This document shows positions 8,138 through 15,201 of a DNA stretch of 37,455 bases, in pieces. The DNA is from a virus: positions 1 to 37,455 of IMG/VR virus record IMGVR_UViG_3300042475_001430; one strand, given 5' to 3'. Position numbers and translations under genes: made by a program. Numbering within the stretch: the first letter of the stretch is position 1; every line of letters begins with the position of its first letter. Below the pieces are notes generated by a model. It did not search any database. It had not been told where the DNA came from and was given only the letters and a program-made list of their open reading frames with translations.

Positions 8138-8432
8138 GGCGATTGCTTTGAATGTTTGCAATGGCAATAAACAATTGATCTAGTCTTGCATTTAATGTTG
8201 AACCAAGTTCATGAATTGCCTTTGTGTTTTCCGCTTGGATTTCTTCAATTTCTCTGACTCTTGATTCAATATGCGAAAGTTCAAATGCTCTTTGTGTTGC
8301 ATCCTTGATTGTGTCTGCAATCAACTTAGCATTTGTGACATCTCTTTTGTGCAAATACTTAAAAAGCATCCACATCAATGTTGCTGCCGAAACAATCGAT
8401 GCCAATATATTTTTTAGAATTTCGTATTCCAT
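8130..8432 (-). CDS. XhlA-like membrane-anchored coiled-coil protein
   Basis: This 100-residue protein has one N-terminal transmembrane segment (about residues 8-27) followed by a long charged helix (AKLIADTIKDATQRAFELSH, then RVREIEEIQAENTKAI) that should form a coiled coil. The layout matches XhlA or spanin-type phage lysis proteins, although XhlA usually has its membrane segment at the other end. It is the first gene of the late transcript, just after a leader with alternative hairpins. No good Shine-Dalgarno precedes ATG 8432. Confidence 0.6.
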   Translation of the reverse strand: MEYEILKNILASIVSAATLMWMLFKYLHKRDVTNAKLIADTIKDATQRAFELSHIESRVREIEEIQAENTKAIHELGSTLNARLDQLFIAIANIQSNRHD

Positions 8433-8445
8433 TGCAATTTCATTT

Positions 8446-8495
8446 CAGGTAAGAAAACAGGGCATCCAATCAAATTGAAATGCCCTGCTGGGCAT
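8446..8495 (-). promoter_or_regulatory. Leader with mutually exclusive hairpins (attenuator-like)
   Basis: Three short segments can pair two ways. CAGGGCAT (8458-8465) pairs with ATGCCCTG (8480-8487). In the minus-strand RNA this hairpin is followed by UUUUCUU, so it is terminator-like. The same central segment ATGCCC (8480-8485) can instead pair with GGGCAT (8490-8495) across a four-base loop. In the RNA the second hairpin is made first and would block the terminator. The site is 14 bases before the first gene of the late block. Regulation by attenuation is inference; a plain intergenic terminator is the alternative. Confidence 0.6.
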
Positions 8496-8518
8496 AGGGA
8501 TGATGAAAATGGATGACC

Positions 8519-8533
8519 ATTCACAATGTGAAT
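8519..8533. promoter_or_regulatory. Perfect 15-bp palindrome, candidate operator
   Basis: ATTCACA, one central base, then TGTGAAT form an exact dyad between the early terminator and the late leader. It is not followed by a U-run and is too short for a terminator, so a protein-binding site controlling late transcription is the best guess. The surrounding stretch 8496-8583 has no gene. It also holds two TTTGCG repeats near 8537-8557 on the minus strand. Confidence 0.5.
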
Positions 8534-8583
8534 TTCGCAAAAAAATCAACGCAAACAGAATTTGTGGAAAAATTCATTTGCAC

Positions 8584-8624
8584 AAAATAAAAAAGAGCAT
8601 ACCAACACGCCTATTGATATGCTC
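8584..8624 (-). terminator. Rho-independent terminator ending the early block
   Basis: GAGCATA and TATGCTC (8595-8624) form a stem with an inner CAA/TTG extension and an eight-base loop. In the minus-strand RNA the hairpin is followed by UUUUUUAUUUUGUG. It lies 45 bases after the last early gene (8670-8831). Confidence 0.85.
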
Positions 8625-8669
8625 CAAATGAATGCAAGTTCCCCAATGCCATTTCAACTGCCGTCACGC

Positions 8670-8831
8670 TTATGATTGTTCAGATGTTTGCCTTTCAATT
8701 TGGGCATAAATCATCCGCTTTGCTGTTTCTTCAGCCTGTTGCCGTGTCATCCTTGCATCATGTTCCAATATGCCTGCATATTCTTCAAATAAGTCTTTCA
8801 ATTCATCAGGAATTGCAAAATAAGGAATCAA
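8670..8831 (-). CDS. Small hypothetical protein with a TTG start
   Basis: The frame has no early ATG but encodes 53 residues from TTG 8831 (MIPYFAIPDELKDLFEEY onward). That TTG overlaps the glycosyltransferase stop as TTGA, the same coupling as the ATGA overlaps elsewhere in this genome. The pattern FEEYAGILEHDARMTRQQAEE resembles a short conserved segment (often like ERAAILEYDGG..REEAE) seen in hypothetical proteins of plasmids and integrative elements. Its function is unknown to me. An alternative is that this is a frameshifted tail of the glycosyltransferase. Confidence 0.6.
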   Translation of the reverse strand: MIPYFAIPDELKDLFEEYAGILEHDARMTRQQAEETAKRMIYAQIERQTSEQS

Positions 8832-9403
8832 TTGTGCTGCCCAATTATATTGTGAATATATTTTATATCAATATCATTTGCAATGCAATATTTCTCACAT
8901 TCTTTCACATATTCAAAATCAGCAGAATACAAATGTGGAATCCATTCAAATTTCTTTGCAATGTCCATTCTGATCATGAAGTTCAATGAATCAATATTGT
9001 TCACTGCAATTTCTTTCATTCTTGGAATAACACCTGCAATATTGTGTCTAATCTTGAATATTGACATGCCTTCCGTTCTGTCCATGACTTTATTAGCAAT
9101 TTCAAAATAATCAGGATAAATGGTGTTATCATCATCCAAAAATATAACATAGTCACCTGATGCAATTTTCAACATTTCATTTCTTTGAGGATTGCCAAAA
9201 TTGCCACCTGCAATCCGTTCTGTTGAATGAAATTTGAATCTTGCATCATTTGTACTGTTGACAATCTTTTCAGCCTCTAAATCAAATCCATCAGAACAAA
9301 TCAAATGTTCAAAGTCTTCATGATTTTGATCCCGTACTGAATCAATGCATCTTTGCAATTCATGATGCCTGTTGTATGTTGGTGTGATGATACTGATTTT
9401 CAT
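8828..9403 (-). CDS. Family-2 (GT-A fold) glycosyltransferase
   Basis: This 191-residue protein begins with the classic SIITPTYNRHHELQRCIDSV nucleotide-sugar-binding strand and helix. It has the metal-binding DXD motif in VIFLDDDN (90-92) and AGGNFGNPQRN (65-75), a pattern echoed in the glycosyltransferase at 15604-16311. It would transfer a sugar from a nucleotide donor. The acceptor could be modified DNA, a virion protein or host surface polysaccharide. I chose ATG 9403 because it makes an ATGA overlap with the upstream gene; the frame is open ten codons further. Confidence 0.85.
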   Translation of the reverse strand: MKISIITPTYNRHHELQRCIDSVRDQNHEDFEHLICSDGFDLEAEKIVNSTNDARFKFHSTERIAGGNFGNPQRNEMLKIASGDYVIFLDDDNTIYPDYFEIANKVMDRTEGMSIFKIRHNIAGVIPRMKEIAVNNIDSLNFMIRMDIAKKFEWIPHLYSADFEYVKECEKYCIANDIDIKYIHNIIGQHN

Positions 9404-9606
9404 TTCCAATTTGCCCTTTCGAATCTGCACCAATATTTTCCGCGCTTAACTTTGTCACAATAAACGCACCTAAAAACCTCCACACGCTTCGAAAATTCAA
9501 ATGTGCATAGTTCATTCAATTGTGGCCTATTTGAACCAATAGCGAGTCCTTCAATGGCGTCAAATGTTATCTTACGGGCTTCAATATAGTCAACAATCTG
9601 AATCAC
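9400..9606 (-). CDS. Small cysteine-containing hypothetical protein
   Basis: The protein has 68 residues. The C-terminal half has CVYC followed by a third cysteine in KYWC, a possible half zinc-binding knuckle, and a basic aromatic tail (RFERANWK). The start is GTG 9606, supported by a GTGA overlap with the stop of the small membrane protein upstream. It is coupled to the glycosyltransferase downstream by ATGA. The family is not recognised. Confidence 0.6.
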   Translation of the reverse strand: MIQIVDYIEARKITFDAIEGLAIGSNRPQLNELCTFEFSKRVEVFRCVYCDKVKRGKYWCRFERANWK

Positions 9607-9779
9607 TGATTAAATACACCAAATGTATTGATGAATTCCCCTGCCACTCGATAAAGTGCAACCGCCATTCCTGCACAAATAACAGAAATAATGCACCAAA
9701 TGATTTCAACTGAATTTTCTGCAATCCAATTGCCAAATTTTCTTGTCAAGTCTGTTATTTTTCTGATAAGTTTCAACAT
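9603..9779 (-). CDS. Small single-pass membrane protein
   Basis: This 58-residue protein starts at ATG 9779 (MLKLIRKITDLTRKF). A basic amphipathic N-terminus is followed by one strongly hydrophobic segment (about residues 26-43, IIWCIISVICAGMAVAL) and a short polar tail. It overlaps the next gene as GTGA. It could be a holin or antiholin, or an anchor for the adjacent glycosyltransferase. Function is not determined. Confidence 0.6.
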   Translation of the reverse strand: MLKLIRKITDLTRKFGNWIAENSVEIIWCIISVICAGMAVALYRVAGEFINTFGVFNQ

Positions 9780-9802
9780 GATTCATTTCCATAATGTTTG
9801 AA

Positions 9803-9835
9803 AATAAAACAAGCAGAATTCCCATGATATTCTGC
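9803..9835 (-). terminator. Hairpin with U-rich tail, partial terminator
   Basis: GCAGAAT (9813-9819) pairs with ATTCTGC (9829-9835) across a nine-base loop. In the minus-strand RNA the hairpin is followed by UUGUUUUAUUUUC. The other strand also has a U-run (TGTTTTTTC), so the hairpin could act both ways. It separates the gene at 9877-10041 from the glycosyltransferase group. The stretch 9836-9876 holds nothing else I can see. Confidence 0.6.
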
Positions 9836-9876
9836 CTGTTTTTTCGGAGCAATAAACGGGAAGCCATTGCCATCAT

Positions 9877-10041
9877 CTATGCCATTTCATCTTTTATGTC
9901 ATCCCAATTCAAAGCAAAATAATATGCCAATTGAGTCACTTCCAATGGTGTCAATTCTTCACCATTGATCATAAACATTTGTGCATCTTGCAATTCATCA
10001 ACATGCAATTTGCCATCTTTTTCAATACAATTCAAATTCAT
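9877..10041 (-). CDS. Small acidic hypothetical protein
   Basis: The protein has 54 residues from ATG 10041 (MNLNCIEKDGKLHVDELQD onward) to TAG, and it overlaps the upstream gene by 20 bases. It is rich in Asp, Glu and Leu, with a C-terminal helix-like segment TPLEVTQLAYYFALNWDDIK. Codon choice looks like that of the neighbouring genes, which supports a real gene. No family is recognised. Confidence 0.55.
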   Translation of the reverse strand: MNLNCIEKDGKLHVDELQDAQMFMINGEELTPLEVTQLAYYFALNWDDIKDEMA

Positions 10042-10285
10042 CTTCATTGCCGTTGATTGCGTTGATTGATTCCAAATAACTATCAGCCATTGCCATTGCT
10101 TTCTTTTCAGATTTTGTTTTCAATTCAATGTTCACAACATTTCCTGATTCCAAACCGAAAACACGCAATGCCAATTTGCCTGATGCATCTGTTTTTATTT
10201 GTGCTTTGAAATAACAGTCAAGAACACCACCTGTTTTTACAAATCCATTGTTTTCTTGAATCCATTCCTGTGATGTCTTTTTCAT
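10022..10285 (-). CDS. Hypothetical protein near DUF3127 gene
   Basis: This 87-residue protein begins MKKTSQEWIQENNGFVKTGG. Its middle has alternating beta-type strands (LDCYFKAQIKTDASGKLALRVFGLESGNVVNIELKT), and it ends in a helix with an acidic tail (NGNEDEFELY). Such an acidic C-terminal tip is common in single-stranded-DNA-binding proteins, and the neighbour is an OB-fold-like protein, so a DNA-replication accessory role is possible. ATG 10285 follows the upstream stop by seven bases. An in-frame ATG at 10330 would overlap it. Confidence 0.55.
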   Translation of the reverse strand: MKKTSQEWIQENNGFVKTGGVLDCYFKAQIKTDASGKLALRVFGLESGNVVNIELKTKSEKKAMAMADSYLESINAINGNEDEFELY

Positions 10286-10292
10286 GGTCAAA

Positions 10293-10628
10293 TCAAAATG
10301 GTGACATAATGTGTGAAATTGAATGTTCATTGTATTCTGCCTGTTCTGATTTGATTTCCCATGCAACCAAACTGTTCATCTGTCCTTTTGTGCCATCTTT
10401 CTTTTGGTATATTCTGCCACGCAAATCACACTTTGCAAACACTTGACTTCCAATGCGAACGCCATCTAATTTTTCACAAGTATTGCCTGTTGCTTCACAT
10501 TTGATATGCTGCAAATAGTTTCCATTCGGAATCTCCAATATAAAATCACGCTTTTTGAATTTGTCTGTGATTTGCTGTGTTGGATAAACTTCATGCAATG
10601 TTCCATTCAACTCTACTGATAACGACAT
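10293..10628 (-). CDS. DUF3127 family protein, OB-fold-like
   Basis: This 111-residue protein matches the DUF3127 layout: a strand with FKKRDFILEI, then QHIKCEATG, then LDGVRIGSQVFAKCDLRGR, then a closing NSLVAWEI. The family is small, resembles a single-stranded-DNA-binding OB fold, and is found mainly in Bacteroidota and their phages, so this gene is one of the better host clues. A binding role in replication is inferred. AGGA lies nine bases before ATG 10628. Confidence 0.75.
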   Translation of the reverse strand: MSLSVELNGTLHEVYPTQQITDKFKKRDFILEIPNGNYLQHIKCEATGNTCEKLDGVRIGSQVFAKCDLRGRIYQKKDGTKGQMNSLVAWEIKSEQAEYNEHSISHIMSPF

Positions 10629-10631
10629 TTT

Positions 10632-10763
10632 TCAGATCCTGAAATATTCATATAAAAACAACAATTCTTTCACTGCATGAATGCAAATTGCAATGCATGC
10701 CATAAGCAAAGTAAAGCCAAGAAAGGCATCAATCCATTTGGGGCGTTTGTCCATGTTCATCAT
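10632..10763 (-). CDS. Very small membrane protein next to endolysin
   Basis: The protein has 43 residues, starting MMNMDKRPKWIDAF, with one hydrophobic segment (about 13-29, FLGFTLLMACIAICIHA) and a short aromatic tail. ATG 10763 overlaps the GH19 endolysin stop as ATGA. Its place directly behind the endolysin suggests a pinholin- or antiholin-type role, which is inference from position and topology only. Confidence 0.6.
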   Translation of the reverse strand: MMNMDKRPKWIDAFLGFTLLMACIAICIHAVKELLFLYEYFRI

Positions 10764-11362
10764 CCTATTTTCAATAACTCATAGTAATATACAAAATGTT
10801 TATATCTTGCTAATAGTCCAAGTTTTCCACCATTCACTTTTTTTGTCACCTGTTCGCAAATTTCCAATGATGAACCTTTGTCTGCAATATCATTTAATTT
10901 CACTGAATCCCAAAACCATGCTGCACTGAATAACGGATATTTGAGTGCAATCCAATCAGGATAGTTCAAAATGTCTTCATGCAATAGTTTATCCAAGATC
11001 ACATATTTGTTGCGCCCTGTGACTTGTATGAACCCCCTGCCACGATATTTGAACCCATCACCTGATGATTCATCCCGATTGCCAAGTCTGTTTGCATAGA
11101 CTTTGTTGCCAATTCTTTCAGGGTGCATTGAATACCCCTTTGTGCTTTCGATTGTAGGGAAATGCCTTGGGAAAACTTGCAATAACCTTTTCTCACTGTA
11201 TTTCATGTTTTCAGAAACGGATTTGAACCCGCCTGATTCATGATGGCATTGACTCAAAAAATGAGAAAGGCGCAATGGTGTGTTGATTTGATATTTGTCA
11301 ATGATTGCGGGCAATTCATCAGTGACTTTCTTTGGAAGTTTAGTCAATAGTGCAATATTCAT
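10760..11362 (-). CDS. GH19 (chitinase-type) endolysin
   Basis: This 200-residue glycoside hydrolase cuts the glycan strands of peptidoglycan. The family signature FLSQCHHESGGF holds the catalytic acid E42, with a second glutamate at E51 in SENMKYS. The substrate-cleft segment KYRGRGFIQVTGRNKY follows at 105-120. Length is normal for a single-domain phage GH19 lysozyme and there is no signal peptide, so export would need a holin. The candidates are the 43-residue protein downstream or the late membrane proteins. AAGAAGGG precedes ATG 11362. Confidence 0.92.
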   Translation of the reverse strand: MNIALLTKLPKKVTDELPAIIDKYQINTPLRLSHFLSQCHHESGGFKSVSENMKYSEKRLLQVFPRHFPTIESTKGYSMHPERIGNKVYANRLGNRDESSGDGFKYRGRGFIQVTGRNKYVILDKLLHEDILNYPDWIALKYPLFSAAWFWDSVKLNDIADKGSSLEICEQVTKKVNGGKLGLLARYKHFVYYYELLKIG

Positions 11363-11365
11363 TCT

Positions 11366-11974
11366 TCATCCCTTCTTTTTGTTTTTGAAATTATCAAGCA
11401 ATGCAAATGCCTTGATTGTTTTGCTCCTTGCACAATCATCATTGTTGTCAATTGGCATTCCATCAGGAACATCATTTGCGTTCTGAAATACAACCACATA
11501 TTTCAAATCATGCAATGAAATCAAGTCATCATGATTCCCACCATAAGATGCAGTCAATTCCAAATTTGTAGGAATTTCATTCAATCTTTGCACCCAATAG
11601 TTCAGACTTTTTGTATATGCCCAAAATTCAACATCAGGGTTTTCATTTGCAATTTCAATCCACATGTCAAAATACCTTTGGTTGAAGAAATCACCGCTTG
11701 CATGAATCCTGATTGCTTTTGCATCTTTTGGCAAAATAGGTTTGTTGCCATTTTTCACATGCTCAAAATTGTTCCATCTGTGATCCCTAACCGCTGGGAA
11801 TCTTTCTGCATTTGCTGCATAGCATTTGTAGGCATTTGATTTGTTTTGAAATTTACCTGAATCCCTATCAACTTTCACCAAGCATTCTTTTGCAAATGGA
11901 CATGTCCAACCCGTCGGCAAATTCCATTCATATACAATGCTTAAATAGTATTTTGTATTTTTTACAAACTTCAT
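11366..11974 (-). CDS. Gp88-family protein
   Basis: This 202-residue protein resembles the gp88 family of phage proteins: a cysteine pair near the N-terminus (WTCPFAKEC), a further cysteine in YKCYAANAERFPAVRDHRW, then RIHASGDFFNQRYFDMW and EFWAYTKSLNYW. The cysteines and histidines suggest a metal or cluster site. The biochemical role of the family is not established. The gene starts two bases after the upstream stop. Confidence 0.7.
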   Translation of the reverse strand: MKFVKNTKYYLSIVYEWNLPTGWTCPFAKECLVKVDRDSGKFQNKSNAYKCYAANAERFPAVRDHRWNNFEHVKNGNKPILPKDAKAIRIHASGDFFNQRYFDMWIEIANENPDVEFWAYTKSLNYWVQRLNEIPTNLELTASYGGNHDDLISLHDLKYVVVFQNANDVPDGMPIDNNDDCARSKTIKAFALLDNFKNKKKG

Positions 11975-11976
11975 GT

Positions 11977-12285
11977 CTAGTCCTCTCTTGATTTGTTTTC
12001 ATCAGTAAATTTCTTCAATGCTTTTGTGTATCCATACCTATCAGCATATGCGAACATTTCAACAAGTCTATCTGTATGGTTGTGAATTTCATCTGATTCA
12101 TAAAATTCATAATAGAATTCATCAAATGTTTTGCCATTCGATTTTGCGCCATGTTCAAATGCTCTTTTGAGGTGTTCTTTTTCTGCAATCTTTGCTGATG
12201 CCAATAAATAATCAGGGAGGAATCCAAACATACGGTATGCATTTTCAATCATTCCAACAATTGTCAATTTGTTATTCTCTTTCAT
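11977..12285 (-). CDS. Hypothetical helical protein
   Basis: The protein has 102 residues from ATG 12285 (MKENNKLTIVGMIENAY). It looks helical and acidic, with aromatic-rich segments (TFDEFYYEFYESDE) and a C-terminal YTKALKKFTDENK. The start is supported by a GGAG/AAGG Shine-Dalgarno and an ATGA overlap with the nuclease gene. The frame is open upstream but would overlap that gene fully. No family is recognised. Confidence 0.6.
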   Translation of the reverse strand: MKENNKLTIVGMIENAYRMFGFLPDYLLASAKIAEKEHLKRAFEHGAKSNGKTFDEFYYEFYESDEIHNHTDRLVEMFAYADRYGYTKALKKFTDENKSRED

Positions 12286-12617
12286 GCCTTCTGCTCCAAA
12301 CATTTTTTGATTTGTGAATATGTTTCTGCTTTCTTGATTTGGTCTGTTGTGAATCTTAAAACGCGCCATCCTTCTGATGTTGCAATGTTGTATTTTTCCA
12401 TGTCTGATTTGTAGCCAACACCTCTTGTATGTCTGCCTTGAATCCATATACCGCCTTCAATTTCAACTGCCAATTTTTCATTCATCCATGCAAAGTCAAA
12501 TCTGAATCTTCGCTTGTCTGTCACTTTGACTTCCTGCATAGGTTCATCAATTCCGTATGTCTTGCATAATTGCAAAAATACAATTGCATTCTTTTTCTCT
12601 TTTTCTTTTCCCGACAT
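12282..12617 (-). CDS. PD-(D/E)XK nuclease of the Vsr/DUF559-like type
   Basis: This 111-residue endonuclease-like protein has the core FRFDFAW (D41), LAVEIEGG (E52, E54), then GRHTRGVGYKSDMEKYN and WRVLRFT. This is the order of strands and catalytic acids in very-short-patch-repair-like and DUF559-type nucleases that occur in many phages. It may help recombination, repair or degradation of host DNA. It sits directly after a DNA methyltransferase gene (8-base gap), so the pair could also act together as a small restriction-modification unit. Confidence 0.8.
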   Translation of the reverse strand: MSGKEKEKKNAIVFLQLCKTYGIDEPMQEVKVTDKRRFRFDFAWMNEKLAVEIEGGIWIQGRHTRGVGYKSDMEKYNIATSEGWRVLRFTTDQIKKAETYSQIKKCLEQKA

Positions 12618-12625
12618 TTTGCACC

Positions 12626-13489
12626 TTATGCCTTTTTGAATATCAAAATATTTTGATGAACTTTGACAAGTTTTCTTGTTTTCATATTTCCATCTGCCCG
12701 CATTGCTGCCGTTCCTAACTGGTCTAAAAATATTGCTTCGTTATAATATTTCATCCCGCATTTTTCAAATGCTCTAATTGTATCGGGAACAAAACCATAA
12801 TAATTCCCATTTTTGTCCCTTACCTCACCAACAACAAAACAGGCAAAGCCATCATGCTTTAATAGTTTGCATGATTTTTCAACAATACTTTCATAAGTTT
12901 CCATGAATTTATCATAAGGCATATTGCTTATGTCGCCTTGCAAACTACTATAAACTTCTAAATTAACATATGGTGGACAACTGAATATAAAATCAAATTC
13001 AGTGTTGAAACCGCTCAATAATTCATTCGAATCACCACAATACCAATTTGGCTGATTATTTATTTCAAGAATTTCCATGCCTTGTTCTCTATTTGATTCA
13101 ATTTGTTCCTTTCGAATATCTATGCCAGTGTATTTGTACCCTAATTTATTTGCAACAATACCCCTAACAGAACCTCCTGCAAAAGGATCTAATATTAGAC
13201 CACCTTCAATGCAAAACCATTTGTAAATTACCTCACATAGGGCAGGATCAAATATACTTGTAGATTTATCATCAAATCTGTTTGCTTTTCCTTTACTTGG
13301 TGTAAATTTGCCAAATGTCTTTGCATCCCTACCAATTTCGCTTTTGATTCCTAATGCTTTCCACTGTTTTTTTCTTTTTACCCAACTTGATGATTTAGAA
13401 TCCAAAATACTGAACGGCGGCTCTATAAATTTGTCTCTTAGAATTGGATCACTTACTATTACATTTCCAAAAAGATCAGTATTTACCAT
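12626..13489 (-). CDS. DNA methyltransferase (CPPY type)
   Basis: This 287-residue AdoMet-dependent enzyme has motif I ILDPFAGGSVRG (99-110), an acidic follow-up GIDIRKEQ, and catalytic motif IV FSCPPY (169-174). Motif I lies before motif IV, unlike the ParB-linked methyltransferase at 2582-3697, so the two are different classes. It would modify adenine N6 or cytosine N4. The base text here looks different from its neighbours, with more TTA/ATA-type codons and fewer of the caat/gcat words common elsewhere; that suggests recent acquisition. The start overlaps the primase-helicase stop by seven bases. Confidence 0.85.
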   Translation of the reverse strand: MVNTDLFGNVIVSDPILRDKFIEPPFSILDSKSSSWVKRKKQWKALGIKSEIGRDAKTFGKFTPSKGKANRFDDKSTSIFDPALCEVIYKWFCIEGGLILDPFAGGSVRGIVANKLGYKYTGIDIRKEQIESNREQGMEILEINNQPNWYCGDSNELLSGFNTEFDFIFSCPPYVNLEVYSSLQGDISNMPYDKFMETYESIVEKSCKLLKHDGFACFVVGEVRDKNGNYYGFVPDTIRAFEKCGMKYYNEAIFLDQLGTAAMRADGNMKTRKLVKVHQNILIFKKA

Positions 13490-15201
13490 GTTTGCCCCTC
13501 AAATGTTTGTAATTCAGAATAAGATTGTGTCGGAACATCATATTGAAATGGAATTCCCATTTTGTTGACTTTGCCAATGTATTTATTCTTGACTTTTGCA
13601 ATCATGATTCTTGCAAGTGATTTGCCATCCATTTCAAAGTCACGATGCACAATCATGATGTTATGTGGAATGTTGTAAAAATTGGATGATCCTGAAATTG
13701 AATAAGGTGTTGGTACTTCATAATTTCCAAAATTGTCCAATGACTGCATCTTTCTTGGATGTGCAATCAAGACAATATGTATTCCCGTCTTTGAGGCAAA
13801 CATTCGCATTTTGGCTAACATTCTTCCAACATACAAATTTTCAGTTTCCCCTTTTGCCATTTGCATTTCAAGATTGTTCCATGGATCAATCACAAGCATG
13901 TTGATTCCAAACCTACGCAACAACAACCGAGCTGTTGCTAAGATATCATCAAGAGCAAATGTATCTGAATCAGGCATGATATAAAACAAATGTTTTCCAA
14001 TCCATGACAAAGCCTTTGCCATTGTTTCCTTTGTCATCCTGTTTCTATTTCCGTTCTCAAATGGTTGTTTAGTGAATATTTCACAAAGTCGCATCAACCA
14101 AATTTCAGGTGATGGATTTTCAGGTGAAAACACCGCTGTTTTCCACCCCGCATGTTCAGCTAATGCAATTGTGATATGGTCAATGAAATTTGATTTGCCA
14201 AATGATGGCACGCCCGATACAACAGTCAATTGTCCTGCATGCCATGTGAAATGATTGTCAAAGCGCGGAAAGATTCCTGTCACTGCACCATCTTGGAATC
14301 CATGTTCATAAATATCCATCATTGATTGCATGAAATCCGTTGCCAATTTCACACCTTCAATCGGATATTGTTCTGATTCTGCAATCAATTTGTATAGATG
14401 CTCTGCACCATGTTTCATCAAGACATCATTGGCATCTTTGCACCCATCAGGAAACCTAACAATACGACATCTTTCCTTTCCAAAACGCCTTGCCAATTCT
14501 TCGCATAATCTTCTTCCAACTGCATCAGCATCCACGGCAATATGTATTTCATCAATGCCATCAAAATAATCAATGCAATTGTCAACATAGGACATTTTGG
14601 CAATGATATTTTTTGCATCAGGATTTACCCCGCCCTCGGGAACGGAAACTACATTCTGAATCCCTGCTTGTACAAATGACAATGCATCAATTTCACCTTC
14701 GCATATTATGGCATATGACTTGTCTTTGATAGAATCCAATCGGTAAAAACATTTATAGCCATCTTTTGTTTGCCTGAATTCCTTTGCTTCGATGCCACGA
14801 TATTTTACATTGACAACTTCATCATTCATTATGTATGGAAATGCAATCCAATCTTTTCCATACGCTGAATATGTCACTACTCTTTCTGATTCCAACACAT
14901 CTTTTGTGATGCCACGCGATTTGAAATATTCAACCATCGCTTCTGATTTGTTATCATTGTGGAATTTGACTGCCTTTGGTTGTGGTGGTGCCTGCCATGT
15001 TTGCTTTGCTTCCTTTGTTGTTATTGCACCGCTCCACCCGCAATGATGGCAAAGCCAAGTCTTTTCATCAACATTCACAGACAGGCATTTTTCATTTGGG
15101 TGATTCTGTCTTGTGTGTGAACATTCAGGACACAATGTCCTTTGCTGTCCTTTGAATTTTGCATCTATTCCTTTGATGCCATAATCTAAAAAAATACTCA
15201 T
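13483..15201 (-). CDS. Primase-helicase (T7 gp4 / Twinkle-like)
   Basis: The protein has 572 residues and unwinds DNA and primes synthesis at the replication fork. The N-terminal zinc-binding domain has C24, C27, C51 and C54 (CPEC, CHHC). A TOPRIM fold follows with CEGEIDALS (about 167-175) and VDADAVG (223-229). The DnaB-type ATPase carries Walker A GVPSFGKS (330-337), Walker B LVIDPWN (436-442) and a later IAHPRK motif. All primase and helicase elements are present in one chain. It is coupled by ATGA overlap to the ribbon-helix-helix-like gene upstream. No phage DNA polymerase is visible, so host polymerase is presumably used. Confidence 0.93.
   Translation of the reverse strand: MSIFLDYGIKGIDAKFKGQQRTLCPECSHTRQNHPNEKCLSVNVDEKTWLCHHCGWSGAITTKEAKQTWQAPPQPKAVKFHNDNKSEAMVEYFKSRGITKDVLESERVVTYSAYGKDWIAFPYIMNDEVVNVKYRGIEAKEFRQTKDGYKCFYRLDSIKDKSYAIICEGEIDALSFVQAGIQNVVSVPEGGVNPDAKNIIAKMSYVDNCIDYFDGIDEIHIAVDADAVGRRLCEELARRFGKERCRIVRFPDGCKDANDVLMKHGAEHLYKLIAESEQYPIEGVKLATDFMQSMMDIYEHGFQDGAVTGIFPRFDNHFTWHAGQLTVVSGVPSFGKSNFIDHITIALAEHAGWKTAVFSPENPSPEIWLMRLCEIFTKQPFENGNRNRMTKETMAKALSWIGKHLFYIMPDSDTFALDDILATARLLLRRFGINMLVIDPWNNLEMQMAKGETENLYVGRMLAKMRMFASKTGIHIVLIAHPRKMQSLDNFGNYEVPTPYSISGSSNFYNIPHNIMIVHRDFEMDGKSLARIMIAKVKNKYIGKVNKMGIPFQYDVPTQSYSELQTFEGQTW

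Noticed and set aside
8672-8989. Plus-strand frame of 105 codons across the glycosyltransferase end
   Set aside because: It is antisense to the glycosyltransferase and the small TTG-start gene. The translation is cysteine- and phenylalanine-rich without pattern.
8828-9433. Start of the glycosyltransferase at 9433
   Set aside because: The ten extra codons overlap the upstream gene, while ATG 9403 begins the canonical first strand and makes an ATGA overlap.
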